DNA of 64,000 nt from NCBI RefSeq assembly GCF_003859805.1, contig NZ_RQZG01000002.1, positions 124,001-188,000 of the forward strand. The letters are read 5' to 3'. The notes beneath the pieces were generated by a model. The model was not told where the DNA came from. It did no database searches and worked only from the letters and a program-made list of their open reading frames with translations. Within the stretch, counting starts at the first letter, position 1; every line of letters starts with the position of its first letter. Both the position numbers and the translations under genes were made by a program. Positions 9,988 through 17,525 of the stretch are shown piece by piece. Origin of the DNA: Arachnia propionica (GTDB lineage: Bacteria > Actinomycetota > Actinomycetes > Propionibacteriales > Propionibacteriaceae).

Positions 9988-10734
9988 ATGCTGAAAGAGG
10001 CGCGGCTCCAGGCGATCCTCGACCACCTCCGCGAGCGGCAGGTGGAGAGCACCGCCGCGCTCGTCGACGCCCTGGGGGTCTCGGCCGCCACGGTCCGACG
10101 CGACCTCGACGAGCTGGTCTCCTCCGGGCTCGTCACCCGAGTCTTCGGTGGGGCCAAGCTCACCATCTCGGAGGCCGTCGACGAACCCTTCGACGAGGTG
10201 CTGCCCCGCAACTCCACCGCGAAACGCAGCATCGCCCGCCTCGTCGCCACCCAGCTCCAACCCGGCAGCACCGTCTTCCTGGAGGCCGGGACCACCTGCT
10301 GGGAGGTGGCGATGGCGGCACAGGAGATGGAGTTGACGGTGGTGACCAACTCCCTGCGCATCGCCGAGCTCCTGCTCCCCCACCCCGGCATCGAGCAGAT
10401 CCTCCTGGGGGGCAGCGTCAACCGGGAGTACCTCTGCACCCAGGGGGCAGCCGCGGTCACCGAGATCGGCAACCTCCTGATCGATGTCGCGGTCATCGGC
10501 TGCTCGGGGGTCGGGGAACGTCACGTGCTGCGCGACACCAGCCAACGGGAGCTGGAGGTCAAACGGGCGCTCCGGGCGAGCTCCTCACGGCTGATCCTCG
10601 CCGCCGACCACGGCAAGTTCCCCGGAATCGGGGCCTACACCGCCCTGGACCTCACCGAGGTCGACCTGTTGGTCACCGACCGTCCCCTCGCCCCTGCCTG
10701 GGCCGACCCACCGACGAAAGTGCTCCACCCATGA
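9988..10734 (+). CDS. DeoR/GlpR family transcriptional regulator
   Basis: The 248-residue protein has an N-terminal winged helix-turn-helix (TAALVDALGVSAATVRRDLD) followed by a sugar-phosphate-sensing DeoR C-terminal domain (FLEAGTTCWEVA, TVVTNSLRIAELLL, GCSGVGERHVLRDTSQRELE). Family effectors are phosphorylated sugars, which fits a downstream GH4 enzyme. It is the first gene of a six-gene operon; its stop overlaps the GH4 start by 4 nt (ATGA). It is divergent from the sugar ABC importer, which it may also regulate. Confidence 0.92.
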   Translation: MLKEARLQAILDHLRERQVESTAALVDALGVSAATVRRDLDELVSSGLVTRVFGGAKLTISEAVDEPFDEVLPRNSTAKRSIARLVATQLQPGSTVFLEAGTTCWEVAMAAQEMELTVVTNSLRIAELLLPHPGIEQILLGGSVNREYLCTQGAAAVTEIGNLLIDVAVIGCSGVGERHVLRDTSQRELEVKRALRASSSRLILAADHGKFPGIGAYTALDLTEVDLLVTDRPLAPAWADPPTKVLHP

Positions 10735-12116
10735 GACTGACCCTGCTCGGAGGAGGCGGGTTCCGCGTCCCCCTCCTGTTCCGCACCCTGTTGGCCGACC
10801 GCAGTGACCGTCGCGTCACCGAGCTGAGGCTCTGGGACACCGACCCCACGCGTGTGCACACCGTGAACCGCATCCTGCACGCCATGGCCGAGGGGCGCCC
10901 CACCGCCCCGGATGTCATCGTCGCCAACTCCCTCGAGGAAGCGGTGCGGGGCAGCGACTTCGTCTTCAGCGCCATCCGGGTCGGCGGCACCAGCGGTCGG
11001 GCGGCCGAGGAGGAGATCGCCCACTGCTGTGGGGTGCTCGGGCAGGAGACCACCGGTTTCGGCGGCCTCGACTACGCTCTCCGGGGCATCCCGACCGCTC
11101 TGGAGATCGCCCGCACCGTCGCGACGGTGGCACCGCGGGCCCACCTCATCAACTTCACCAACCCCGCCGGGATCATCACCGAGGTCTCCTCCCGCGTCCT
11201 CGGCGACCGTGTGATCGGCATCTGCGACTCCCCCATCGGTCTCGCCCGGCGTGTGCTGGGCACCCTGGAGGGTGCGGGTCTGGCCCCGGTCGGCAGCGCC
11301 CGTGACGTCATCGCAGGCGACGACCGCCTCCGGATGGACTACGTCGGTCTCAACCACCTGGGATGGCTGCAGCACCTCGAGGTCGAGGGCGTCGACGTGC
11401 TTCCCCGCCTGCTGGAGCGCCCCGACCTCCTCGAGTCCTTCGAGGAGGGGCGACTCTTCGGCGCCGCCTGGCTCCAGTGGCTGGGTTCGATCCCGAACGA
11501 GTACCTGCACTACTACTACTTCGCGCGCGAGACCCGCCTGGCCGACGAGCAGCTGGAGGCCACCCGGGGGATCTTCCTCGCCCGGCAGCAGGCAGAGTTC
11601 TACCGGCAGGCGGCCGACCTGGACGGCCCGGCGGCCTTCGCCCTGTGGGAGGCGACCCGGCTCCGACGCGAGGAGACCTACATGGCCTCCAACCGGTTGG
11701 CCGCCGGTGGCCTCACCCGTGACGAGGAGGACCTCGCCTCCGGTGGGTACGATCGGGTGGCGCTGGCGGTGATGAAGGCCCTGGCCTTCGACGAGGCCAC
11801 CGACCTCATCGTCAACTTCCGCAACGGTTCCCGGCTGCCGATGCTGCCCGCTGACACCGTCATCGAGGCGCCGTGCCGGATCGACGCGAGCGGGGTCACC
11901 CCCCTGCCGGTCTCCCCACTGCCGGACCACGCCATCGGGCTGGTGCAGTCGGTGAAGTTCGCGGAACGCACCATCATCCAGGCCTCGCTGAACGGCAGCC
12001 GGGATGACGCCGTCGCCGCCCTCGCCCTGCACCCCCTGATCGACGGGGTCGGGGTGGCGAGACGGTTGCTCGACGAGGCCACGGCCCGTTTCCCCGAACT
12101 GTCCGAGCTGTCCTGA
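10731..12116 (+). CDS. Glycoside hydrolase family 4 (6-phospho-beta-glucosidase-like)
   Basis: The 461-residue protein has the GH4 dinucleotide-binding start MRLTLLGGGGFRVPLLF, the NFTNPAG motif, a CDSP motif in the position where GH4 enzymes carry the metal-ligand Cys, and NHLGW with the second metal-ligand His. GH4 enzymes use NAD+ and Mn2+ in an oxidation-elimination mechanism; the closest known activities are 6-phospho-glycosidases. No PTS is present, so a phosphorylated substrate would have to be phosphorylated inside or be taken up as a phospho-sugar. The ATG is embedded in the stop of the regulator gene, and the next gene starts 9 nt after its stop. Confidence 0.88.
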   Translation: MRLTLLGGGGFRVPLLFRTLLADRSDRRVTELRLWDTDPTRVHTVNRILHAMAEGRPTAPDVIVANSLEEAVRGSDFVFSAIRVGGTSGRAAEEEIAHCCGVLGQETTGFGGLDYALRGIPTALEIARTVATVAPRAHLINFTNPAGIITEVSSRVLGDRVIGICDSPIGLARRVLGTLEGAGLAPVGSARDVIAGDDRLRMDYVGLNHLGWLQHLEVEGVDVLPRLLERPDLLESFEEGRLFGAAWLQWLGSIPNEYLHYYYFARETRLADEQLEATRGIFLARQQAEFYRQAADLDGPAAFALWEATRLRREETYMASNRLAAGGLTRDEEDLASGGYDRVALAVMKALAFDEATDLIVNFRNGSRLPMLPADTVIEAPCRIDASGVTPLPVSPLPDHAIGLVQSVKFAERTIIQASLNGSRDDAVAALALHPLIDGVGVARRLLDEATARFPELSELS

Positions 12117-12125
12117 AAGACCCCC

Positions 12126-15100
12126 ATGCACTCCTTCGACACCGTGGTCCTGGAACGCGTCGAGCGTGTCAAGGACGACCGCATCCTTCCCCTCGTCGAC
12201 ACCCACCTGGGGCACCTGGACGTCGAGGCCTGGGAGGTCCCCGGCGAACCGGTGGCCCCGGTGGAGGCGCTGGCCGCCCCCTATCGTGCGATCACCCTCC
12301 CCCACCGCTGGGGAGCGGCCTGGAGCACCTGGTGGTTCCGGCTGCGTGGCACCGTGCCCGAGTTCACCGGCCCCGGACGGCTCCGGCTGGAGGTGGACCT
12401 GGGATTCGCCGACGCCTGGCCGGGGAACCAGTGCGAGGGACTGCTGTTCACCCCCGACCTGCGGGTGCTCAAGGCCATCAACTCCCGCAACCGTTCCTGC
12501 CCCCTGGACGCCGCCGCGGGCGAGCCGGTGGAGTTCCTCGTCGAGGCGGCCGCCAACCCGGACCTGTTCGCCGACGGCTGCAGACCGACCCGCCTCGGTG
12601 ATGTCCTCACCGCCCCGAAGGAGAGCATCTACACCCTGCGCAGCGCCGAGTTCCGGGTGCGTGACGAGACGCTGTGGGGGCTGTTCCACGACCTCGACCT
12701 GTTGTGGGACCTGGCGGGTCACCTGCCCGTCGGTTCCACCCGACGCGCGGTGATCTGCCGACACCTGGACCGGGCGATGGACGTCCTGGACCTCCACGAC
12801 GTCCCCGGCAGCGCCCAGGCCTGTCGGGACGCCCTGGCCCCGGTCTGGGAGGCCCCGGCCGTGGCCTCCGCCCTGGAGGTCACCGCCATCGGTCACGCCC
12901 ACATCGACTCGGCCTGGCTCTGGCCGGTCCGGGAGACCATCCGCAAGGTGGCGCGGACCTTCAGCAACGTCGTCGCCCTGGCCCGCGAGTACCCGGACCT
13001 CCGGTTCACCGCCACCAGCGCCCAGCAGTACGCCTGGCTCAAGGAACGTCATCCGGAGGTCTTCGAGGAGGTCAGGCAGGCGATCCGTGACGGCCGCTGG
13101 TTCCCCTCCGGGGGCATGTGGGTGGAATCCGATGTGAACATGCCGGGCGGCGAGGCCCTGATCCGGCAGTTCACGATGGGGACCCGGTTCTTCCAGCGGG
13201 AACTCGGGGTGCGCAGCCGCACCCTGTGGCTGCCCGACTCGTTCGGGTACCCGGGCAACCTGCCGCAGATCGCCGCCCGCTGCGGCATGACCGGTTTCCT
13301 GACCCAGAAGCTGTCGTGGAACCAGCACAATCAGCTCCCCCACTCCACCATGTGGTGGGAGGGGATCGACGGGACACGCCTCTTCACCCACTTCCCGCCG
13401 GTCAACTGCTACGACTCCGAGATCAGCGCCGAGGAACTGAACCGCGCCGTCGACAACTACCGGGAGAAGGGGTGGGCGACTCGTCAGGTGATCCCCTTCG
13501 GCTACGGCGACGGCGGGGGTGGCCCCACCGCCCGGATGGTGGAACGGATCCGTCGGCTGGCCGATCTGGAGGGGGCGCCCCGGATGACGATGGGCGACCC
13601 CGACTCCTTCTTCGAGGCCGCCAGGGCCGAGTACCCGGATGCCCCGGTCCACGTCGGTGAGCTGTACCTGGAGTACCACCGGGGCATCTTCACCTCGCAG
13701 CTCGAGATGAAGCAGGGCAACCGCCGCTGTGAACACGCCCTCCGGGAGGTGGAGTTCCTGTGGAGCCTGGCCCTGCTCACCGGCACACCTCGCGACTCCT
13801 TCCCGGCGGACCGGTTGGAGGTGCTGTGGCGAAAGGTACTGCTCAACCAGTTCCACGACATCCTGCCCGGTTCCTCGATCGCCTGGGTGCACCGGGTGGC
13901 GCGCGAGGAGTACGCCACGATCCTGGCGGAACTGGAGCAGCTGGCCGACGACGCCGTCGCGGCCCTGAGGCGGAGCAGGCCGGACTCCGTCCAGGCCGTC
14001 GTCAATCCCCATGCGCACCCGGTGACCCGGGTGCTGGACGTGGCCGGGACACCGACCCTGGTCACCGCTGCGGGGCTGTCCGTCACGCCCGTCGCGGAGG
14101 CCGTCCGGGAGCCATCGGCACCGGCGACAGCACAGCGTGCGGGTGACGACGTGGTGCTGGAGAACTCCCGACTGCGTGCCGTGATCGGCCCCGACGGGGA
14201 CCTGACACGCCTCACCGATCTGACCGCCGGGCGCGACCTCCTGCTGCCCGGGATGGTGGGCAACCAGCTGCGGGCCTTCGAGGACGTGCCGAACGCGTTC
14301 GACGCCTGGGACATCGAGCGGCACTACCTCAACCCCGGCAACGAGATCCCGGTCCCCGCGGCGCGGCAGGTGGAGATCATCGGTGACGGGGTGCGGGCCG
14401 AGGTGCGGATCACCCGTCGGCTGGGTCACTCCGAGATCATCCAGCACATTGTGCTGGAAGCGGATGCCGCCCGACTCGACTTCCGGGTCTCGGTGGACTG
14501 GCAGGAGCGCGAGACCCTGCTCAAGGCGTCGTTCCCGCTCGCGATCCATGCCCGCGACCATGCGGCCGAGGTGCAGTTCGGACACGTGCGTCGCCCGCTG
14601 CACGAGAACACCTCCTGGGACTTCTCCCGCTTCGAGGTGCCTGCGGGCCGCTGGCTGCTCGTCGACGAACCCGGCTACGGGGTCGCGGTGGTCAACGACT
14701 CCAACCACGGCCACGACGTCCAGCCCCTGCCGGGTGGCACCCGGGTGTCGCTGTCCCTCATGCGCTCCCCGGTCTTCCCCGACCCCGAGGCCGACCGCTC
14801 ACACCGCACATTGTGCTACTCGCTGGTGCTCGACGCGGACCCGGTGGTCGCCTCCCACGAGGGCCACGCCCTCAATCTCCCACCCAGGCTCGTGACGGCC
14901 CCCGCCGTGGAGTTCGGGAGGCTGGGGGTCGAGGGCGCCCACGTCGAGGCCGTGCTGCCTGCCGAGGACGGCTCCGGGGACCTCATCCTGCGGCTCCACG
15001 AGGGCCGCGGGGCCCGCGCCACTGGAACACTGCGACTGGCCTTCGACGCCACCGTCGTGGAGGTGGACCCGTTGGAGGACCCGGTGCCCGAGCCACGCGT

Positions 15101-15191
15101 CCGGCTGACCTCCCCCGGTTGCGAGGTGCCGCTCAGCCTCACCCCCTTCACCATCCTGACCCTCCGCATCACTCCTGAAGGACAACGATGA
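12126..15191 (+). CDS. GH38 alpha-mannosidase
   Basis: The 1021-residue protein has the GH38 catalytic features: the zinc H-x-D pair in GHAHIDSAWLWP (H259, D261), the nucleophile in WLPDSFGY (D371) and the downstream His in NQFHDILPGSS (H577). A mid domain and a C-terminal beta-sandwich follow, as in bacterial alpha-mannosidases. There is no signal peptide, so it works in the cytoplasm on imported oligosaccharides. Family activity is removal of alpha-1,2/1,3/1,6-linked mannose. It lies 9 nt after the GH4 gene and overlaps the next gene by 4 nt. The start is the only nearby ATG; its ribosome site is weak, consistent with coupling. Confidence 0.95.
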   Translation: MHSFDTVVLERVERVKDDRILPLVDTHLGHLDVEAWEVPGEPVAPVEALAAPYRAITLPHRWGAAWSTWWFRLRGTVPEFTGPGRLRLEVDLGFADAWPGNQCEGLLFTPDLRVLKAINSRNRSCPLDAAAGEPVEFLVEAAANPDLFADGCRPTRLGDVLTAPKESIYTLRSAEFRVRDETLWGLFHDLDLLWDLAGHLPVGSTRRAVICRHLDRAMDVLDLHDVPGSAQACRDALAPVWEAPAVASALEVTAIGHAHIDSAWLWPVRETIRKVARTFSNVVALAREYPDLRFTATSAQQYAWLKERHPEVFEEVRQAIRDGRWFPSGGMWVESDVNMPGGEALIRQFTMGTRFFQRELGVRSRTLWLPDSFGYPGNLPQIAARCGMTGFLTQKLSWNQHNQLPHSTMWWEGIDGTRLFTHFPPVNCYDSEISAEELNRAVDNYREKGWATRQVIPFGYGDGGGGPTARMVERIRRLADLEGAPRMTMGDPDSFFEAARAEYPDAPVHVGELYLEYHRGIFTSQLEMKQGNRRCEHALREVEFLWSLALLTGTPRDSFPADRLEVLWRKVLLNQFHDILPGSSIAWVHRVAREEYATILAELEQLADDAVAALRRSRPDSVQAVVNPHAHPVTRVLDVAGTPTLVTAAGLSVTPVAEAVREPSAPATAQRAGDDVVLENSRLRAVIGPDGDLTRLTDLTAGRDLLLPGMVGNQLRAFEDVPNAFDAWDIERHYLNPGNEIPVPAARQVEIIGDGVRAEVRITRRLGHSEIIQHIVLEADAARLDFRVSVDWQERETLLKASFPLAIHARDHAAEVQFGHVRRPLHENTSWDFSRFEVPAGRWLLVDEPGYGVAVVNDSNHGHDVQPLPGGTRVSLSLMRSPVFPDPEADRSHRTLCYSLVLDADPVVASHEGHALNLPPRLVTAPAVEFGRLGVEGAHVEAVLPAEDGSGDLILRLHEGRGARATGTLRLAFDATVVEVDPLEDPVPEPRVRLTSPGCEVPLSLTPFTILTLRITPEGQR

Positions 15192-16216
15192 AGCTCCTGC
15201 TCATCGGCGTCGACGGTGTCCGCATCGACGTCGCCGTGCCCGCTGCCCTGGCCGCCCACCCGGGATTCGCCGCCCCTGACCACCCGGCCGATCCCCGGTT
15301 CGCGGCGGAGGCGGCACCGCCGGATCGTCCCACGATGCCCCCTGCCGACCCCGAGCGTCCCGGGGCCCGGACCCTGGCCAGACTGATCGACGGTGGGCTG
15401 GTCGCCCCGGTGTGGATGACGCCACCCACCGATTCCGGGCCGGGCTGGTCCAGCCTGCTGACCGGCACCACCCACGAGCAGAACAACGTGTGGTGGAACG
15501 AGTTCGTCGGCCACCGGCTGGCCGAGTGCCCGGACCTGCTGTCGAGGGTGTTCTTCGCCGATCCCCGCGCCCTCACCTATGCCGGGTCCACCTGGGATGC
15601 GCTGGTGGGGGGCGTCGGGCCCGTGATCCACCAGCGGGTGGACCAGCAGCGTGCGGGGCGACACGTCTCGTTCATGGCCCGGGACTTCACGCGTGGCTGC
15701 GTCAGCGCCGACGTCGAGGTGCGCAGCCACGCCTGCCACCACCTCAACCATGTCGGCCCGGATGCCGCGTTCGTCTACGTCGAAGGGGTCGACGAGGCCG
15801 GGCACCGTCACGGCGCCGCGTCGCAGGAGTACCTCACAGCCATCGGCGAGGTCGACGAACACGTGCGGGCCCTGGTCAAGGCCGTCGCGGAACGCTACGA
15901 GGCGCTCGGTGAGGACTGGCTCATCGCGGTGGTCACCGACCACGGCCACAAACCGGAGGGCGGTCACGGCGAGGACGAGGTGGAGGTACGTCGCTCCTTC
16001 CTCATCCTGCACCGTCTGGGCGGCCCCGTCGAGATCCCGGAACGGTGGCAGGACGACGGTGGGCGTCTGCGCACGTTGCGCAGCCATGAGGTGACACCGC
16101 TGCTGCTGGAGCTCATCGGGGTGCAGGGCGGCAGTTGGACCCCCGACCACGAGGTGGGGGTCGCCACGGACATCCCGTCCGTCGGTCCCACCCGCGACCT
16201 GACCTACGAGTGGTGA
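15188..16216 (+). CDS. Alkaline phosphatase superfamily (type I phosphodiesterase/nucleotide pyrophosphatase-like) protein
   Basis: The 342-residue protein shows the two-metal site of the superfamily: IGVDGVRID at the N-terminus, PPTDSGPGWSSLLTG carrying the probable Thr/Ser nucleophile, DEAGHRHG and TDHGHK. It has no signal peptide or membrane helix, so it is cytoplasmic. It overlaps the GH38 gene by 4 nt and precedes GH125 by 7 nt, so it belongs to the glycan operon. A plausible role, inferred only from context, is removal of a phosphate or phosphodiester substituent from mannose residues before glycosidase attack. The exact substrate cannot be read from sequence; sulfatase activity is unlikely because no C/S-x-P-x-R motif is seen. 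Confidence 0.8.
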   Translation: MKLLLIGVDGVRIDVAVPAALAAHPGFAAPDHPADPRFAAEAAPPDRPTMPPADPERPGARTLARLIDGGLVAPVWMTPPTDSGPGWSSLLTGTTHEQNNVWWNEFVGHRLAECPDLLSRVFFADPRALTYAGSTWDALVGGVGPVIHQRVDQQRAGRHVSFMARDFTRGCVSADVEVRSHACHHLNHVGPDAAFVYVEGVDEAGHRHGAASQEYLTAIGEVDEHVRALVKAVAERYEALGEDWLIAVVTDHGHKPEGGHGEDEVEVRRSFLILHRLGGPVEIPERWQDDGGRLRTLRSHEVTPLLLELIGVQGGSWTPDHEVGVATDIPSVGPTRDLTYEW

Positions 16217-16223
16217 CCCGCCC

Positions 16224-17525
16224 ATGACCTCATGGGGCGAAACGGTCGGGGTCCCCACCCGGAACCCGCTCCGGCTCGACGACGCGGTCCTGGACCGGGT
16301 CCAGACCCTGGTCGGTGCCGCGGTCGGGGAGGAAGCCGCACGGATGTGCGTCAGGTTCCTGGTCAACACCGCCACCACGACGGTGGACCTGAGCGAAGAG
16401 GCCTTCGTCATCACCGGGGACATCCCGGCGATGTGGCTGCGCGACTCCTGCCTGCAGCTGGCCCCCTTCCTGCGGCTGGGGGACCCGGAGCTGCTGGAGG
16501 TGGCTGCGTCACTGCTGCGTCGGCACTGGCGGATGATCCGTCTCGACCCGTACGCCAACGCCTTCAACGCGACGGCCAACGGGAACCGCTGGGACGATGA
16601 CGAACCCCTGCAGCACCCCCACGTGTGGGAACGCAAGTGGGAGCTGGACTCACTGACCCATCCGCTGGACCTGGCACTCCGACTGGAGCGGTTGGGCTGC
16701 ACCAGCTGGCGCAGCCCCGACTTCCTGCCCGCGCTGCGGGTGATCCTGGAGATCGTCGGGATCGAGCAGGACCACGAGGTCCGCAGCCGGTACCGGTTCC
16801 ACCGCCCGGGCGCGTCGCCGTCGGACACCCTCGGTCGTGACGGCCGTGGCCCCCTCACCCGCCCCACGGGTCTGGTGTGGCAGGGCTTCAGACCCAGCGA
16901 CGACGCCTGCGAGCTGGGCTTCAACATCCCGGCCAACCTGTACCTCGCCAGCACCCTGCGGGGCTTCGCAGACCTGCCCGAGGTGGGTGGTCCCGCAGCT
17001 CTGCTCAGCCAGGAGATCCTCCGGGCGGTCAAGGGCTCGGGCATCGTCGATGGGGTCCTGGCCTACGAGGTGGACGGGGCCAAAGGGCATGTGATGCTGG
17101 ATGACGCCAACGTGCCCTCGCTGCTCAGCCTGCCCTGGCTGGGAGTGCTCGCCGCCGATGATCCGCTGTACCTGGCCACCCGCGAGGTCGTGCTCTCCGC
17201 CGCCAATCCACACTTCCACACCGACGCCGAGGGACGCGGTGGTGTCGGCTCCCCCCACACCCCCGGTCCCCTGGTCTGGCCCATCGGCATCGCGATGGCG
17301 GGACTCACCGCACTCTCCCCCGAGGAGCGTCGGGATCAGCTCGAGCTGTTGCAGGACACCACGGGTGGGACCGGCTGGATGCACGAGGCCTACCATGTCG
17401 CCGATCCCAGGCAGTTCACCCGGCCGTGGTTCTCCTGGGCGAACTCGATGTTCGTCGACCTGGCCCTGGAGATCGCCGGTCTGCCTCGCCCCGGCACGGG
17501 GCTGTCCCCCCTGGAGCTCACATGA
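16224..17525 (+). CDS. GH125 exo-alpha-1,6-mannosidase
   Basis: The 433-residue protein matches the metal-independent alpha-mannosidase family GH125. Its conserved landmarks include TGDIPAMWLRDSCLQL near residue 70, NGNRWDDDEP, WERKWELDSL and a C-terminal WSFSWANSMF-like block (FTRPWFSWANSMFVDLALE). Family members from Clostridium and Streptococcus hydrolyse non-reducing alpha-1,6-mannose in N-glycan cores. There is no signal peptide. Together with GH38 it could strip a branched high-mannose or core glycan. Its stop overlaps the next start (ATGA). Confidence 0.92.
   Translation: MTSWGETVGVPTRNPLRLDDAVLDRVQTLVGAAVGEEAARMCVRFLVNTATTTVDLSEEAFVITGDIPAMWLRDSCLQLAPFLRLGDPELLEVAASLLRRHWRMIRLDPYANAFNATANGNRWDDDEPLQHPHVWERKWELDSLTHPLDLALRLERLGCTSWRSPDFLPALRVILEIVGIEQDHEVRSRYRFHRPGASPSDTLGRDGRGPLTRPTGLVWQGFRPSDDACELGFNIPANLYLASTLRGFADLPEVGGPAALLSQEILRAVKGSGIVDGVLAYEVDGAKGHVMLDDANVPSLLSLPWLGVLAADDPLYLATREVVLSAANPHFHTDAEGRGGVGSPHTPGPLVWPIGIAMAGLTALSPEERRDQLELLQDTTGGTGWMHEAYHVADPRQFTRPWFSWANSMFVDLALEIAGLPRPGTGLSPLELT

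Noticed and set aside
10635-14714. Very long minus-strand reading frame of about 1359 codons opposite the glycosidase operon
   Set aside because: It is antisense to four strong genes, is rich in G, V, R, P and H codons produced by the opposite GC-rich strand, and matches no protein family.
15188-16216. Sulfatase assignment for the phosphatase-superfamily gene
   Set aside because: The C/S-x-P-x-R formylglycine motif is missing; the DEAGHRHG and TDHGH motifs favour a phosphodiesterase/phosphatase.
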